The notes beneath the pieces are model-generated. The model was not told where the DNA came from. It searched no databases and saw only the letters and a program-made list of their open reading frames with translations. A stretch of 64,000 bases of DNA. Origin: Scilla litardierei (taxonomy: Eukaryota > Streptophyta > Magnoliopsida > Asparagales > Asparagaceae). Every line of letters begins with the position of its first letter. Position 1 is the stretch's first letter. Position numbers and translations under genes: made by a program. Of the stretch, positions 51,101 to 63,100 are shown in pieces. Location of the stretch: positions 112,042,301-112,106,300 of the forward strand of contig CM061135.1 in assembly GCA_030789695.1 (NCBI GenBank). The letters run 5' to 3'.

Positions 51101-54100
51101 GGTGCGCAAAGCAACTCCTTATTTATTTATGTAATGGCCAACTTGTAAATAAGTGTATGTGCACATAGTAAAATGGTGGATGTGCAATGCATCTTGTAAA
51201 TGAGTGGTATGTGTGCAGAGTAAGACTTCTAAATAAATGAAAGGGGTTGGTTTATAACACAAACTTGTTTGTTTATACAAAAACACACACAAATTAATTG
51301 CTACATATTAGTAATACAAATTGATAAGTAATTGATATGTATTTACGTATTTAAAACTACCGATACGTACAAACCGAAACTTACTTCCGAAACTACCGAA
51401 ATGGACGATACCAATACCAATACCCAAATTTTTGAAAGACCGAAACCGAAATCGAGACCTAAAACCTTGGTTAAGATATCACAATATTCAGATCACAGCA
51501 TTCCAATAAAGTCCATGAATTAGACATGAAATGAGTACTACACTTGCGATGAATATCAGGTCGGGTTATTATAAGATAATTAAGTTTTCCAACACATCTT
51601 TGGTATCTTCCTAGATCCTCTAAAAAACTTTCCCGGATCTTGTAGAACTTGTAATTTGGATCTATTTGTGTATCTGCAACTTGACATCTAAATATACCAG
51701 CGTTTGAAAGCATATCTAACACATCTTTTTAATTGAGAAAGACAAATCCTCATTTTAGATCTTATTATCTCAATGCACATGAAATAATGTAACTAACTGT
51801 TTGAGGTCCTTCGTCTAAAATTGCTCATGGAAATATGTAATGGCCCGCATTTTTCGTAGAAATTTTGTGGATATGTTCTAAAATATTTTTTCTTTTCCTT
51901 TTCTTTCTTTCCTTTCTAATTTCTCCCCTCTCTTTATTTTCTTTTCTCTTCGTTATTTTATTTCCCTTAAGCCCAAAACCGCATAGCCCAGCCCACCACT
52001 TCCTTCTTCCTTTTCTTTTTTCCTTGAAACCCCACGGTCCAACAACCCAAACACTTTCCCCACTTACCCGAACCCGAGCCCTAACTCATCGAGACTCGAG
52101 CATCTTACAGCTCTCTCTATATATCTGTCTTGCGGCGAAACACATCCGACATCCGACCGAACCCTAATTCACCGACGTTGTCGTCTTTCTTGCGAGGAGT
52201 TCGATTCGAATCGAAATTCCTAGTTCTATGCGTGATCAAATTATATCTTCTACCCCTCTCCACCTCTATTCAAGCGTGGTTAATCAAGGGTTTTATTTTC
52301 ATAGGAAATTATTTCTTCTCAAAAGTCTTTAGATTTCGATTTCATAGTTTTACTTGGAGCTTGGAGCTTGGATTTCTGAGTTTTTTGCGCAATCATTGGT
52401 GTATGGTAAATTCATCTTGCTAAACTTTAAGTTATTTATTTTTGTTGGAATGGTTTGATGTTGGGTTCAATAAGAGATGATGAGGGGGTTCTTCTTCCGA
52501 AGACTGCACTTTTTGGCACCCTAATTCTAGGGTTCCGGTGACCCTTGCTGTCACTTTATTTTTTCGTTGTTTTGGGAGATGATGTTGAGGATTATTGAGA
52601 GGTTTTTCCTCGATGACGAAAGACTCTGACAACTTGAGATTTCTCTACGATCCACACCGTTGTCTCCTATGTTTTCTCTGGTTTTCCTTTCAATTAAATG
52701 CCGATCGCTGGTGGGGACTGTTGCCATCGTTTGAGCTCCGTTTGGTTGTGGTTCTGTTGGTTTTTGTGGGCTTGCTGGAACTGTTCGTTGGGCCTTCACC
52801 ATGGGCTTGTTGGAACTGTCTGTTGGGTTTCTCTATGGGCTTGCTGGGATTGCTTATGTGGGCTCTTCCTGCGGGCTTACTAGGATTGCCCTATGGGCTT
52901 TTTTGTAGGCTTGCTGGGCCTGTTTCTGTGGGGGTTTCTGCGTGTTTGCTGGGTTTATTTCTATTGTGTTTTCATGCGGCTTACTGGTACAATTTTATGG
53001 GCTTTTTCTGAGGGTGCTGGCACTGTATGGCCTTGGACTTATGTAATTGATGTGTGTGCTTATCAATCTGATAAATATTGATCATAACAATAACATAAAT
53101 ATGTAGATTATGACGGGTTGTCGAATCTGATCATATGGATCAATTTTTTACTATCTCTTCTATTTACTTTAAATCGTTTTCTAAATATTATTGGTTTTAG
53201 TGTAGTTTAGTGTAGAATACTGAAAATGACTGTTAAATAGATAATTTCCCTGAAATGTGAATTTCACCATGTCACATAAATGGAACATTGGACTGATATT
53301 GTATCCACTAAATTACGATAATTAAGAGCTGTGCAACATGAACTTGATATAATTGCTTATGGAACTGATACTTGTACCTGCCAAGTAATATGCTACTACA
53401 AAAACATAGAATCCCTGCATAGCACTTTAATTAAGTAATTTTGGGACTAGAGACATGCAAACTTCTGAACTGATAACATGAAACCGTTTTAGAACATGTC
53501 ACTGGACATAGCTAGAACTAGAATAACTGTACACTTACACATGACTCACGGAGTTTTGGAAAACTTATAATTGAGAGAGTGCAGACGTGACTGAAGCCAT
53601 GCTTTAGGTCCGTATCTGAGAGGATCCTTTTTTCCTGTCGTCTCATCCTAAGGATACTGAGTCCCTTCCATGTCTCTTTGTTCTTGGACTCGGCCTGGGG
53701 TCGCATCCCGTGGTACAAGGTGGATTTCATGTTGCACATCATACTCTCCATTATAAGTCACATCACAAACTGTTAAATCAACTGTAGATTTTCTTTACGT
53801 GTTAGACTGTACATAAATTAGTATCCCTCTGTTGTAGCTTTTCAGTTGCATGACTGTTACTTCCTGCATGATAAATTAATTGTACGTTTAGTATATATAT
53901 TTAATTTAATTTACTTAGTAGTGATACAATTTTTGTTGTCTCTGCTAGGTAACGAACATGTTTACGAGGAGACAGCACAGTACGAGGAGTGAGTTTCCAG
54001 TGGGAAACACAGAGTTTTGAGCTTCAGGACTTAGTAGGAGATTATTATATAGTTTTAGTATTTTTTCTTTTATAGTTGAGAAATTGTTGTTTTCTTTTTC

Positions 54101-57100
54101 TGCATTAGGCATTGTACCATCGTTGAAGGATGAATAAATGGGTATTTTCTTTTTATACTATTTCTTCACCGGTAGCTGCAAGACCTGCATATTATTTGAA
54201 ATTGTAACGGCACCCCAAACCTGGGAGGTTACAAAATATGACCTTAGGTCACTTATCCCTTCATTATCATCATCTGTAATCACAATGTCATACACAAACA
54301 AGTAAAAAGAAGACGAAATGATCATTTTGAGAACAGTGAATGCACCAAATCTTCTAAACCAAGAGTTACATGATTGTTTCACACTATATAATGATTTCTT
54401 AAGATTAAAATTTTTCTGAACTTTTCTTGATGGGATCACAGGTCAGACATGTACTAAAAAGAAGGGTGGTGGGAGAACCAACTAAACTCAGTTCGATGAG
54501 ATAACTCAACACGAGTCAGAAAAGTTGTTTTGATTCGCCACGCTCAAGGATGAACGATAAGAATTTATGTTTTGTCACTAAGGAACTTGTTTAGATAAGA
54601 AAGAGAGGAAATGCTCTAGGAAATTTCATTCAAAATTTTCATTCCTTCTCATTGATCAGAATTGAGCTTATATAGTACTCTTACAGTCCACTTAGACTGA
54701 CATCAACTAGTTCCCAAGCATGGAAAAGATAAAGTTTAAAATAAGATGGTTGAATAAAAGTCCGTAGCAGCAACTAGTCCACATCCACCTTCTTTCAACC
54801 ACTATTATTTGAAGAAAATTTTGCCCAGATACAGGTGGGTAATTAAGATGGTTGAACAAAAGCCATTCATGCTTTTAGATATTTGAACAAAAGTCTCCAG
54901 GTATTAATTCCACTTGATCAGGTGTTTGACCACATATTTCCATACGCTTAAATATGATAATGGACCTAGAACAAATTGCATCAAGCTTATTGGACTTGAA
55001 ACATGTGATATGATCCGAACTAGATCTGGCCTCTTCTTGGAATGCATTCTAGGGCACATCATTAGAGCAACAAATCTTGTTGTTTCTCCATAAAAACCTT
55101 CTCATTATGCTTAGCTGAAGTAGAAGCTATTGATTGGCAGCTACAAGTGTGTAATAACTCTTTTTTTCCTAAGTCCACATCTCAAGGCCCACTGCTGGCC
55201 CAACTCCACTTTATAAAAAAAGAAAACAAATTCCCACTCAGCTCTCACCTGCTCTCGGCAGGAACCTGACTCGTGTCCTCTTTCGCTCTTCAGCTCGCAA
55301 CGAACGACCGAGCCGACAACAATTCGAAAACCATAGCCTAATTTAAAACCCTCATCGTCGCGTTCTTTTGTGAAAATTTCCTCTTCGATTGGGATTCTAA
55401 TCTTATCCTCTCACATGTTTTGACTTTTCTATTTAAATCCCATTGCATTAAGGTTTTGGTTTATGCGAAAATTGATATTTCTTCTTCAATGTTTTTCGAT
55501 TGAGTTTCGATTGGTCTCAGGATTTCTTGGGTGTCTTCGGTTTGGCTTCTACGGTGCACGGTAGACCCTATTTGCTCTAAACTTTAATTATTTCTTTTTA
55601 TGTCTTTAATTTGTGAAAGATTTAGGGTTTCAAAATTATTTTGTTGGGTGTTACTTCATGGAGATGATTCGTTTGCTAAACGAAGGGATTTTCTTGCATA
55701 TTGATAGCTAAGGCATCTTACGAGTAAATCACAACTTACGCCACCGCTCTAAACTATTGATTTGGGGTTTATGGGGGTTTAGAGTTGGCCGTCGGGATTT
55801 TCCCTCTTCAGGGAAGGGCTGTTCGGCTGTGTTTTTTACTGGTGCTTTGTGTTCGGCTGTTTTTCTGTGGCTTGACCCATGGAATTGTTCTGCGGTTGTT
55901 TTGTCCCTGGGCTGTGTAGTTCTTTTCCATGTTCAGTTCATTATATGTTTATTTTACTTTGGACTTGTTGATCAGAAATTTTGAGTAGCATATGTGACTA
56001 GCATATGTGACTGATTTGTGGGATTTTAAACGGGATTAACCTCTGCTCCTATTTTCAGATTTTGAGTAGATTTTCCCTCGAGATGGTAAACCCTAGAACC
56101 TAGATGCCTAATAATATGAATCTGATCATACAGTTGCTTAAATTCTTTCAAAAATGATTTATTTTCAGTCTTAATTGTTTAAAGGACTTGATTGTTCGAG
56201 GATGTCTTGGAGTGTATTGTATAGGTTTTTCTTACTATAGAAATTGGTTGATAGAATAGTTATTGTAGAGCATAAAATTATGTAAATGGAATTGTGCAAT
56301 TACAGTTATTGTTATGGGCTATTGACACATTGAATTGACGGCTATGGACATTACAGTTTAGTGCATGCTTCTTTTACATAGTTTAGAAAGAACAGAGCTA
56401 GAAGTTAAATGAAATAGAAATAGAAATAGATAGATATGACACATGGGGTTTGGAAACTCATAATTAAAGATAGGAAGAGTGTCGGAGACCACACTCATTG
56501 ACTGACTTCTACCGACTTGACTCTGCCCCTACCGAATTCTTTGAACAATGAAATTAAGGCCCAGGTGAGCTCGCCTGTGGACCGGGATGGTCTTCAGTTC
56601 GATCTTTTTATTTACATTATGAGTAAGTTAATAATGACATGTTTTAGTTAGATAAACATAGATTAGTGTTTAATTGTTATTGTCCTGTTAGAAGTAGGGT
56701 TGCATGTAAAATTTATAATTGTTTGTTTGTTGTAAATATCGTCTATTTCATTGTTTCTTTTCGATGTTTATCAACAGGTGATGAATCCGCTTACGAGGAG
56801 GCTCCAGTGTTCGATGAGTTTGAATTTCCAGTAGAGCGTGCAGATATATGAGACCGGATTAATAATGCGAGTTTTTTTTCCATAATTTTAGCTTTTCAGC
56901 TTGTTTTCTTTTTAATTGTCAGAGTACGAGACTATTAGCTTTTTTTCAGTTATGCTTCTGTACTTCTCGAAGAATAAATAAAGATTATTTCATTTATAAA
57001 ATTTCTTGTTTCGTTCTATATTGCTTTCACTGGTACTTGCTTGCTCTGCATAAATAATGAAAGGCATAACGACACCCGGACATGGGGCATTACAAGTGGT

Positions 57101-60100
57101 GGACTATGTAGGTCCCCGCAAACCACTTCGTGAACAGTTTAGGGCAAACGAGATTCTCGTAAATGAACAGTAGGACTGACAACCTTCTTTGCAATACAGA
57201 AGTCGAAAGCATACACTTGTCGCGGATGTACCACTTGAAACGATTCGATCATCATCAACGAGAACATGGCGGGCGATCAAGGCAATAGAACATTGATAAT
57301 GGCAATGGCATTAACCACGATGTCGAAAACCAACTCAATGCCAACATTGACAACGGAAATGATAGCAATAACAATGGCAACAACATTGAACTGCCTACAT
57401 CGATGATCCAGATTTCAGATCAGGTCCAACGAGAGATGATCAGAGCTCTACAAAAGGAGCCCGAACACAAGCGTGAAGGAGTACAGTAAATCCGGTCGCT
57501 TCGACCGACAATTTTTAAACGAATAGAAGACACCTTGCAGCAGAAGAGTGGCTGCGCTGCACTGCTGACATGCTGAAAGTGACACGGATCGTGCCAGGTT
57601 CGTGGGTGGACATGGAGCTTCAATTGATTCAAGACACTAGAGCATGGTGTGATTCAGTAGAGGATCGCCTGGTACAACCAATTGCACGGAGCACCTTTAA
57701 AGAGAATTTCAATGCTCAGTATTTCTCCTCAGAGGCAAACTGCATGCCCAATTTATGAATACGAGACAAGGCTCCATGAACGTGGAACATTATTACACCG
57801 ATTTTTCCAGACTCATCAGGTGTACATTCAACTTGCAAAGTTGATCTATCGATGTATGCAACTTACTAACAAGTTTTGCAGGTGTGCAAAGAACATGGTG
57901 TCCTATCCATTGGACCCAGCTCAGCGTTTTAAAGAAGGCCTGGTCTTGAGAACAACAGGTCGGATTATAGCTGAAGACTCATACAGAAGTACTTTCCGCG
58001 GCTCGAGATTATGAATACGTGCAACGCAAGGGAAAGAGAGAATGACAAGCGACTGTCCCTCAAAGACGACCTCATTCACCCTTTAACAGACTGTCGTCCC
58101 GACCAGCTCAGCAGACACCTTTTAAGAGGCATGCCCTACCACATCCACAACAGCCACAACTCCAACAACAGATTGTTTGTCACTACTGCAACAAATCAGT
58201 GCACGTCAAGTCTGAGTGCCGATATCTCCTGAACCAATGTTTGATTTGTAGAGCAGATGACCACAGTACCAGAGACTGTCCATAGGAGGGACATAGACCA
58301 TCGGCTCCAGCATCGACAGCTGCATCATTTACAGCTCCAGCAGGGAATACTCAGCGTGGACCCCATCGTAGCAGAAAGGATATCAGCAGGCGCGACCACA
58401 GACTTCACCCCTTAAATGCCATGCGTTCATCGTGACAACAAAGGAGGCCGAGGCTATAGGCCAGGTCATTACGGGTACGAAATTTACAGTTTTCTTTCAT
58501 TTTGTACATTGTATACTCTGTGCTTAGACGTAGTTTTCGCGATCGTAGATATTGTGCTAGTAGCTAGCAAACCCGCTTTTGCGCTTTTCGATTCGGGAGT
58601 TTCGCATTGCTTTATGGCGTCATGTTTTACCAACACGACGTTCCTATTCTGCCCCTCACTTCTGGTTGGGACGTCAAGACGGGAGGTGGCATATTGCAGA
58701 CGACTAGCAGATATCCGGATTGCCATGTAGTCATTTGCGGACGTCGACTTCTTAGTAATTGATATAACAAGTTTTGATACTGTATTCAGGTTGGATTGGC
58801 TAGGGACCTTCCATGCCAAGATTGATTGCCGATGCAGTAGAGTAATGTTCAAGATTCTGAACCACCTAAATTTCGAGTTCATCTGTGGGAGGAGCCGATC
58901 CGAAGGACCAATGGAGTACATCGACAGATTTATAGATACAATGTTAAATTTTATGGATGATACACCCGAGAGACCAGAGATAGTACATGAGTTTCTAGAT
59001 GTATTTCTGGATGACTTTACAAGATTGCCACCGGACCGTGCCGTAGAGTTTGCGATTAAGCTAGTGCCAGGAGCTCAACCATACTCTAGGAATCCTTACC
59101 GTATGGCTCCATCAGAGTTGGTTGAAGTCCGCACCCAGTTGAGACCTTTTGCAGGAAGGCTGGATTCGACCCAGCTCATCATCATGGAGTTCCCCAGTAT
59201 TATAGGTGAAGTAAAAGGATGGAACCAGGAGGATGTGCGTGGACTACATAGAATTGAATAAAGTAACAGTGACGAACAAGTACAATCTACCATCATCGAC
59301 GATTTGTTTGACCAGCTTAGGAGATTGTACAACTTCTCAAAGTTGGACCTGAATAGTGGTTATCATCAGCTGAAAGTCAAGCGAGAGGACATTCACAAGA
59401 CGTTCAGCTCTAGATATCGACAATATGATGTCGTTTGGTGTGATCAATGCACCCGCAATATTCATGACCCTTATGAACCAAGTACTATAGGAGTATTTAG
59501 AAAAGTTCGTGGTGGTTTAACTTGACGACATCTTGATATATTCGAAGAGCGACCAGGAGCACACATCGCACATGAGGATGGTCCTAGAAACATTGAGACG
59601 ACACCCGTTGTATGCTAAGTATGGCAAGTGCGAATTCTGAATGAACAAGGTTGGATTTCAAGGTCATGTAGTATTAAGAGAAGGTATTTCAGTAGATCCA
59701 TAGAAGTTCACTGCTATTCAGAAGTGACTGGCTTTTAAGACAGTGTCTGAGATTGTGTCTGAGATTCGAAGTTTTCTGAATTAGGCTGGTTATTACATGA
59801 GGTTCATTCAGGACTTCTCGAAGCGGAACCTATGATCGGATTGACACAGAAGGATGTGATCTACGTTTGGTCTAAGGCTTGTGACGAGGCGTTTAAGGAG
59901 CTGAAGAAGAGAATGAGTATTGCGCCATTGCTTATTGTTCCAGACCAAACTGGAGGATTTGAAGTTTTTTGCGACGCATCCGGTAAAGGTCTCGGATGTG
60001 TACTTCACCAGCATGGACATGTGATAGCTTATGCATCAAGCTAACTGAAGAATGACTTGGAGTTAGCAGCCATCATTTTCGCCGTGAAGATTTGGAGGCA

Positions 60101-63100
60101 TTTCCTACTCGGAGAGCATGTGAAGATATATACGGACCACAAATGTTTGAAATACATCTTTATGCAGAAGGATCTTAATATGGCAGAGGCGATGGATCGA
60201 GTTGATGGCAGACTGTGACATTGATCTTCAGTACCACCCAGAAAAGGTCAATGTTGTGCCCGATGCACTGAGTCGACTTCTAGTAGTGCTTACCGTTACG
60301 ACTCCATTGAGACTCCAGCAAGAGATATGTGAGATGAAGATTGATGTGATACTATCAGGGCTGACTTCTTTATTGATGGATCTTCAGATATAATCCACCT
60401 TGGTAGACAGGATCAAGGCTACACAGACAGAAGATACAAAGTTACAGAGGATTAGAGAGTTGGTGATGGCTGAACAACGATTAGAGTTCACGATACATTC
60501 AGACGGATCTTTGAGATTTGACAATAGACTTTGCGTACATTCTGGGAATATTAAAGAGGAGATATTGAAGAAAGCTCACAGTTCGCCCTATTCCAAATCA
60601 TCCGGGCGGAACTAAGATGTATCAGTACTTGAAGCAACACTATTGGTGGCACGGTATGAAGAGCAGTGTTGCATGGAGCGTGGCCAAGTGTTTAGTGTGT
60701 CAACAGGTGAATGCTGAGCACCGAGTTACATGGTTATTACAGCCACTGCATATTCCTGTATAGAAATGGCAGCACATCACGATGGACTTCGTGACTGGTC
60801 TACTCCAGAGCAAAAAGCAGAACGTTGCTATTTGGATAATTGGTTGGATCAATTGACGAAGTCAGTCCTTTCAGAGTTGCCCAATCTTTGTAGGTTCTTG
60901 CCAAGAGATACATGTAGGAGATTGTGAGATTGCACGGAGTACTGATGAGTATAGTTTCAGACAGAGATACCCGGTTCACATCGCATTTCTGAAAAAGATT
61001 ACAAAAGAATTTGGGCACTCATCTCAAGATCCTAGACGGATGACAATATGAGCATACCATTCAAATTTTGAAGGACATGATGCGAGCATGTATATTGGAT
61101 TTCAACGGGTCGTGGGAAGATCACTTACTCATCGTGGAATTTGCAGACTAACAATCATCAGGCGAGCATTGGGATGATGCCATTTGCAGCGTTATATGAA
61201 AGGAAGTGTCGGTCGCCCTTGAGCTGCGTCGACGTTGAGGATCGAGAATTGATGAGATTTGAGATGATAGTAGAAGCAATCGACGTGGTGCGGACGATCA
61301 GAGAGAAACTGCAGTTGGTACAAGACAGGTATAAGCATTGGGCTGATTCAAAACGAAGATATTTAAAGTTTCAACCAGAAGACAGTCTTTTTGAAGATTT
61401 TGCCGAATCATGGATTGATCTGTTTTGACCGGCGAGGAAAGCTTAGTCCACATTACATCGAACACTTCGATGTGCTTCAACGAGTGGGAGATGTGGCATA
61501 CCAGATTACACTGCATCCATCCTTAGAAGGTGTAACAACCCGTTCTTTCTTTCTTGCTTGCAGGTTTCTTTCGTTCTTTCTCTATTGCTTGCAGGTTTTG
61601 GTCTTCTTGCTGTTTTAGGATTGCGGCGACCCTTCTGCTTGCTGTCTGTTCCTTTTTGCTCGGTTGCTGGTTCCGGTGGCTCTCCTTGCTTGCGGATTTG
61701 AGATCCCTTATTGCTGATGGTTGCGGGGTAGGCTTCTGCTGATGATTGTGCTTCGGATTTTAACTTCCTCTTGGTTCTTCGGCTTCGGTTTCAGGTAGAC
61801 TCTATCCCATATACTCCAATTTCGATTCCTTTGCTTGTGTTAGGGTTTGGATTTTATTTGCTTACAGGTTGGGCTTTCCTACTTGTGGGTTTGGGTTGTC
61901 TATTGCTTGCTGTTTTGAGTTCGTAGCTTCCCTTGCTGTTCTTGGGTTGGTTGGCTTCCTTGCTGTTCTGGGCTTCATCACTTGATGGAGTTGGTGGCTT
62001 CTTCTGCTTGCGGCATGGGCTCCCCTGGCTGTTTTGAGGTACAGTGACTTTACTGCGTGCAGGTTGGGGTTTTCTTGCTGCTATGGGGTTAGTTGGTTCC
62101 ATTGCTTGTAACTTTGGGCTCCTTGCTGGTTGTTGAATTGTGGTTAGCTTTTCTGTTACTTGTTGGGTTTGGCTGAATCTCTTGTTGCTGTTTTGGGATT
62201 CGTGGGTTGTCGTTAGATGGTGGCTGGCTCTCCTTGCTGGATGTGGATTGTGGCTGGCTTATTTACTTGTTTTGAGTTCCTTGCTTGACATGTTTGGTAG
62301 CTTCCTTTGCTTGCTGTCTCGGGTATCTGGGTTATTGGTTGTCTCTCGGCTTTTCTTTATCCAGCAGTTATCATGTCTTCCTTCTTTCTGATTCATTGCA
62401 TAGATCAGTTGGTGTTGCTTCCTTTTCAGTTCAGTTTGGGATATCTTGCCACGAGGAACATTCATGCTACCTTGTCATATGCCAGTTTCATTATCATGTT
62501 TTATCTTGAGTTTACTAGTACCGTGCAAGTTTAATATTGTGTTAAATTGCGTAGTCTTGGGTTGTTGCTTGAGATGACACATGCTTCTGATTGGATAGAG
62601 GATTTGAGGTGGACTATCATGACAGGATTACTATTGAATGCATGGTAGAGATTTGAGGTGGAACTATCATGACCGGTTACTGATTACATGCATGGCAGGA
62701 TTTGAGGTGGACTATTACTATTGTAGTGGATCTCAGATCTCCCTTGACTACGTAGTTTAATCAATATTGAACATCACGACACAATAACTAATAAAATGAT
62801 TACTCAGCTTGACTCACCAGGTTTGGGGAAACTTGTGATTGGGAAGTACGAGAGCGACTGGGACCTGATCAGAAGCCCCCGTGTTAGGGGGACGTCCATC
62901 ATTTCCGATGGGTCCTGAGTCCAGGGCCAGACATGGACGGCCATCTTAATGGGTCCTGGAGCCCCACCACAGGTCACAATGTCATAGCTCTTACAGTTTT
63001 GCAGCACTTACAGTACTGTACTTTCTTCTTTGGACTCTGCCCGGGGTCGTACACTCGCGGTCATGGTAGCTTCCAGATGCTTACTGTACTCTCCCTCATA

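Larger units (their letters stand above)
49996..54440 (-). pseudogene. Ty1/copia reverse transcriptase-RNase H relic, interrupted twice
   Basis: Read leftwards: RT fragments [19 protein letters not shown] and [20 protein letters not shown] (54439-54234), the latter containing a degenerated YDDI-type polymerase box. Then solo LTR D. Then [20 protein letters not shown] and [14 protein letters not shown] (51722-51478), then a hAT element. Then an RNase H part with [18 protein letters not shown] and [20 protein letters not shown], ending [17 protein letters not shown] just before the LTR at 49996. The text resumes across both insertions, so one copia copy was hit by two later elements. Confidence 0.72.

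Noticed and set aside
52595..53081. Frame rich in GLLGL-type repeats
   Set aside because: Internal to solo LTR D. The repeat character comes from a GGGCTTGCTGG-rich stretch, not from a protein domain.
55145..57099. Treating LTR E as another solo LTR
   Set aside because: The 5 bases on each side (AAGTG and AGTGG) are not a duplication. The right side continues into a PBS-like junction and gag, so E is the 5' LTR of a longer element.
61554..62534. Long hydrophobic, Leu/Cys/Trp-rich frames that look like membrane proteins
   Set aside because: They lie inside solo LTR F, in TTGCT-rich low-complexity sequence, in several overlapping frames, and have no known protein pattern.
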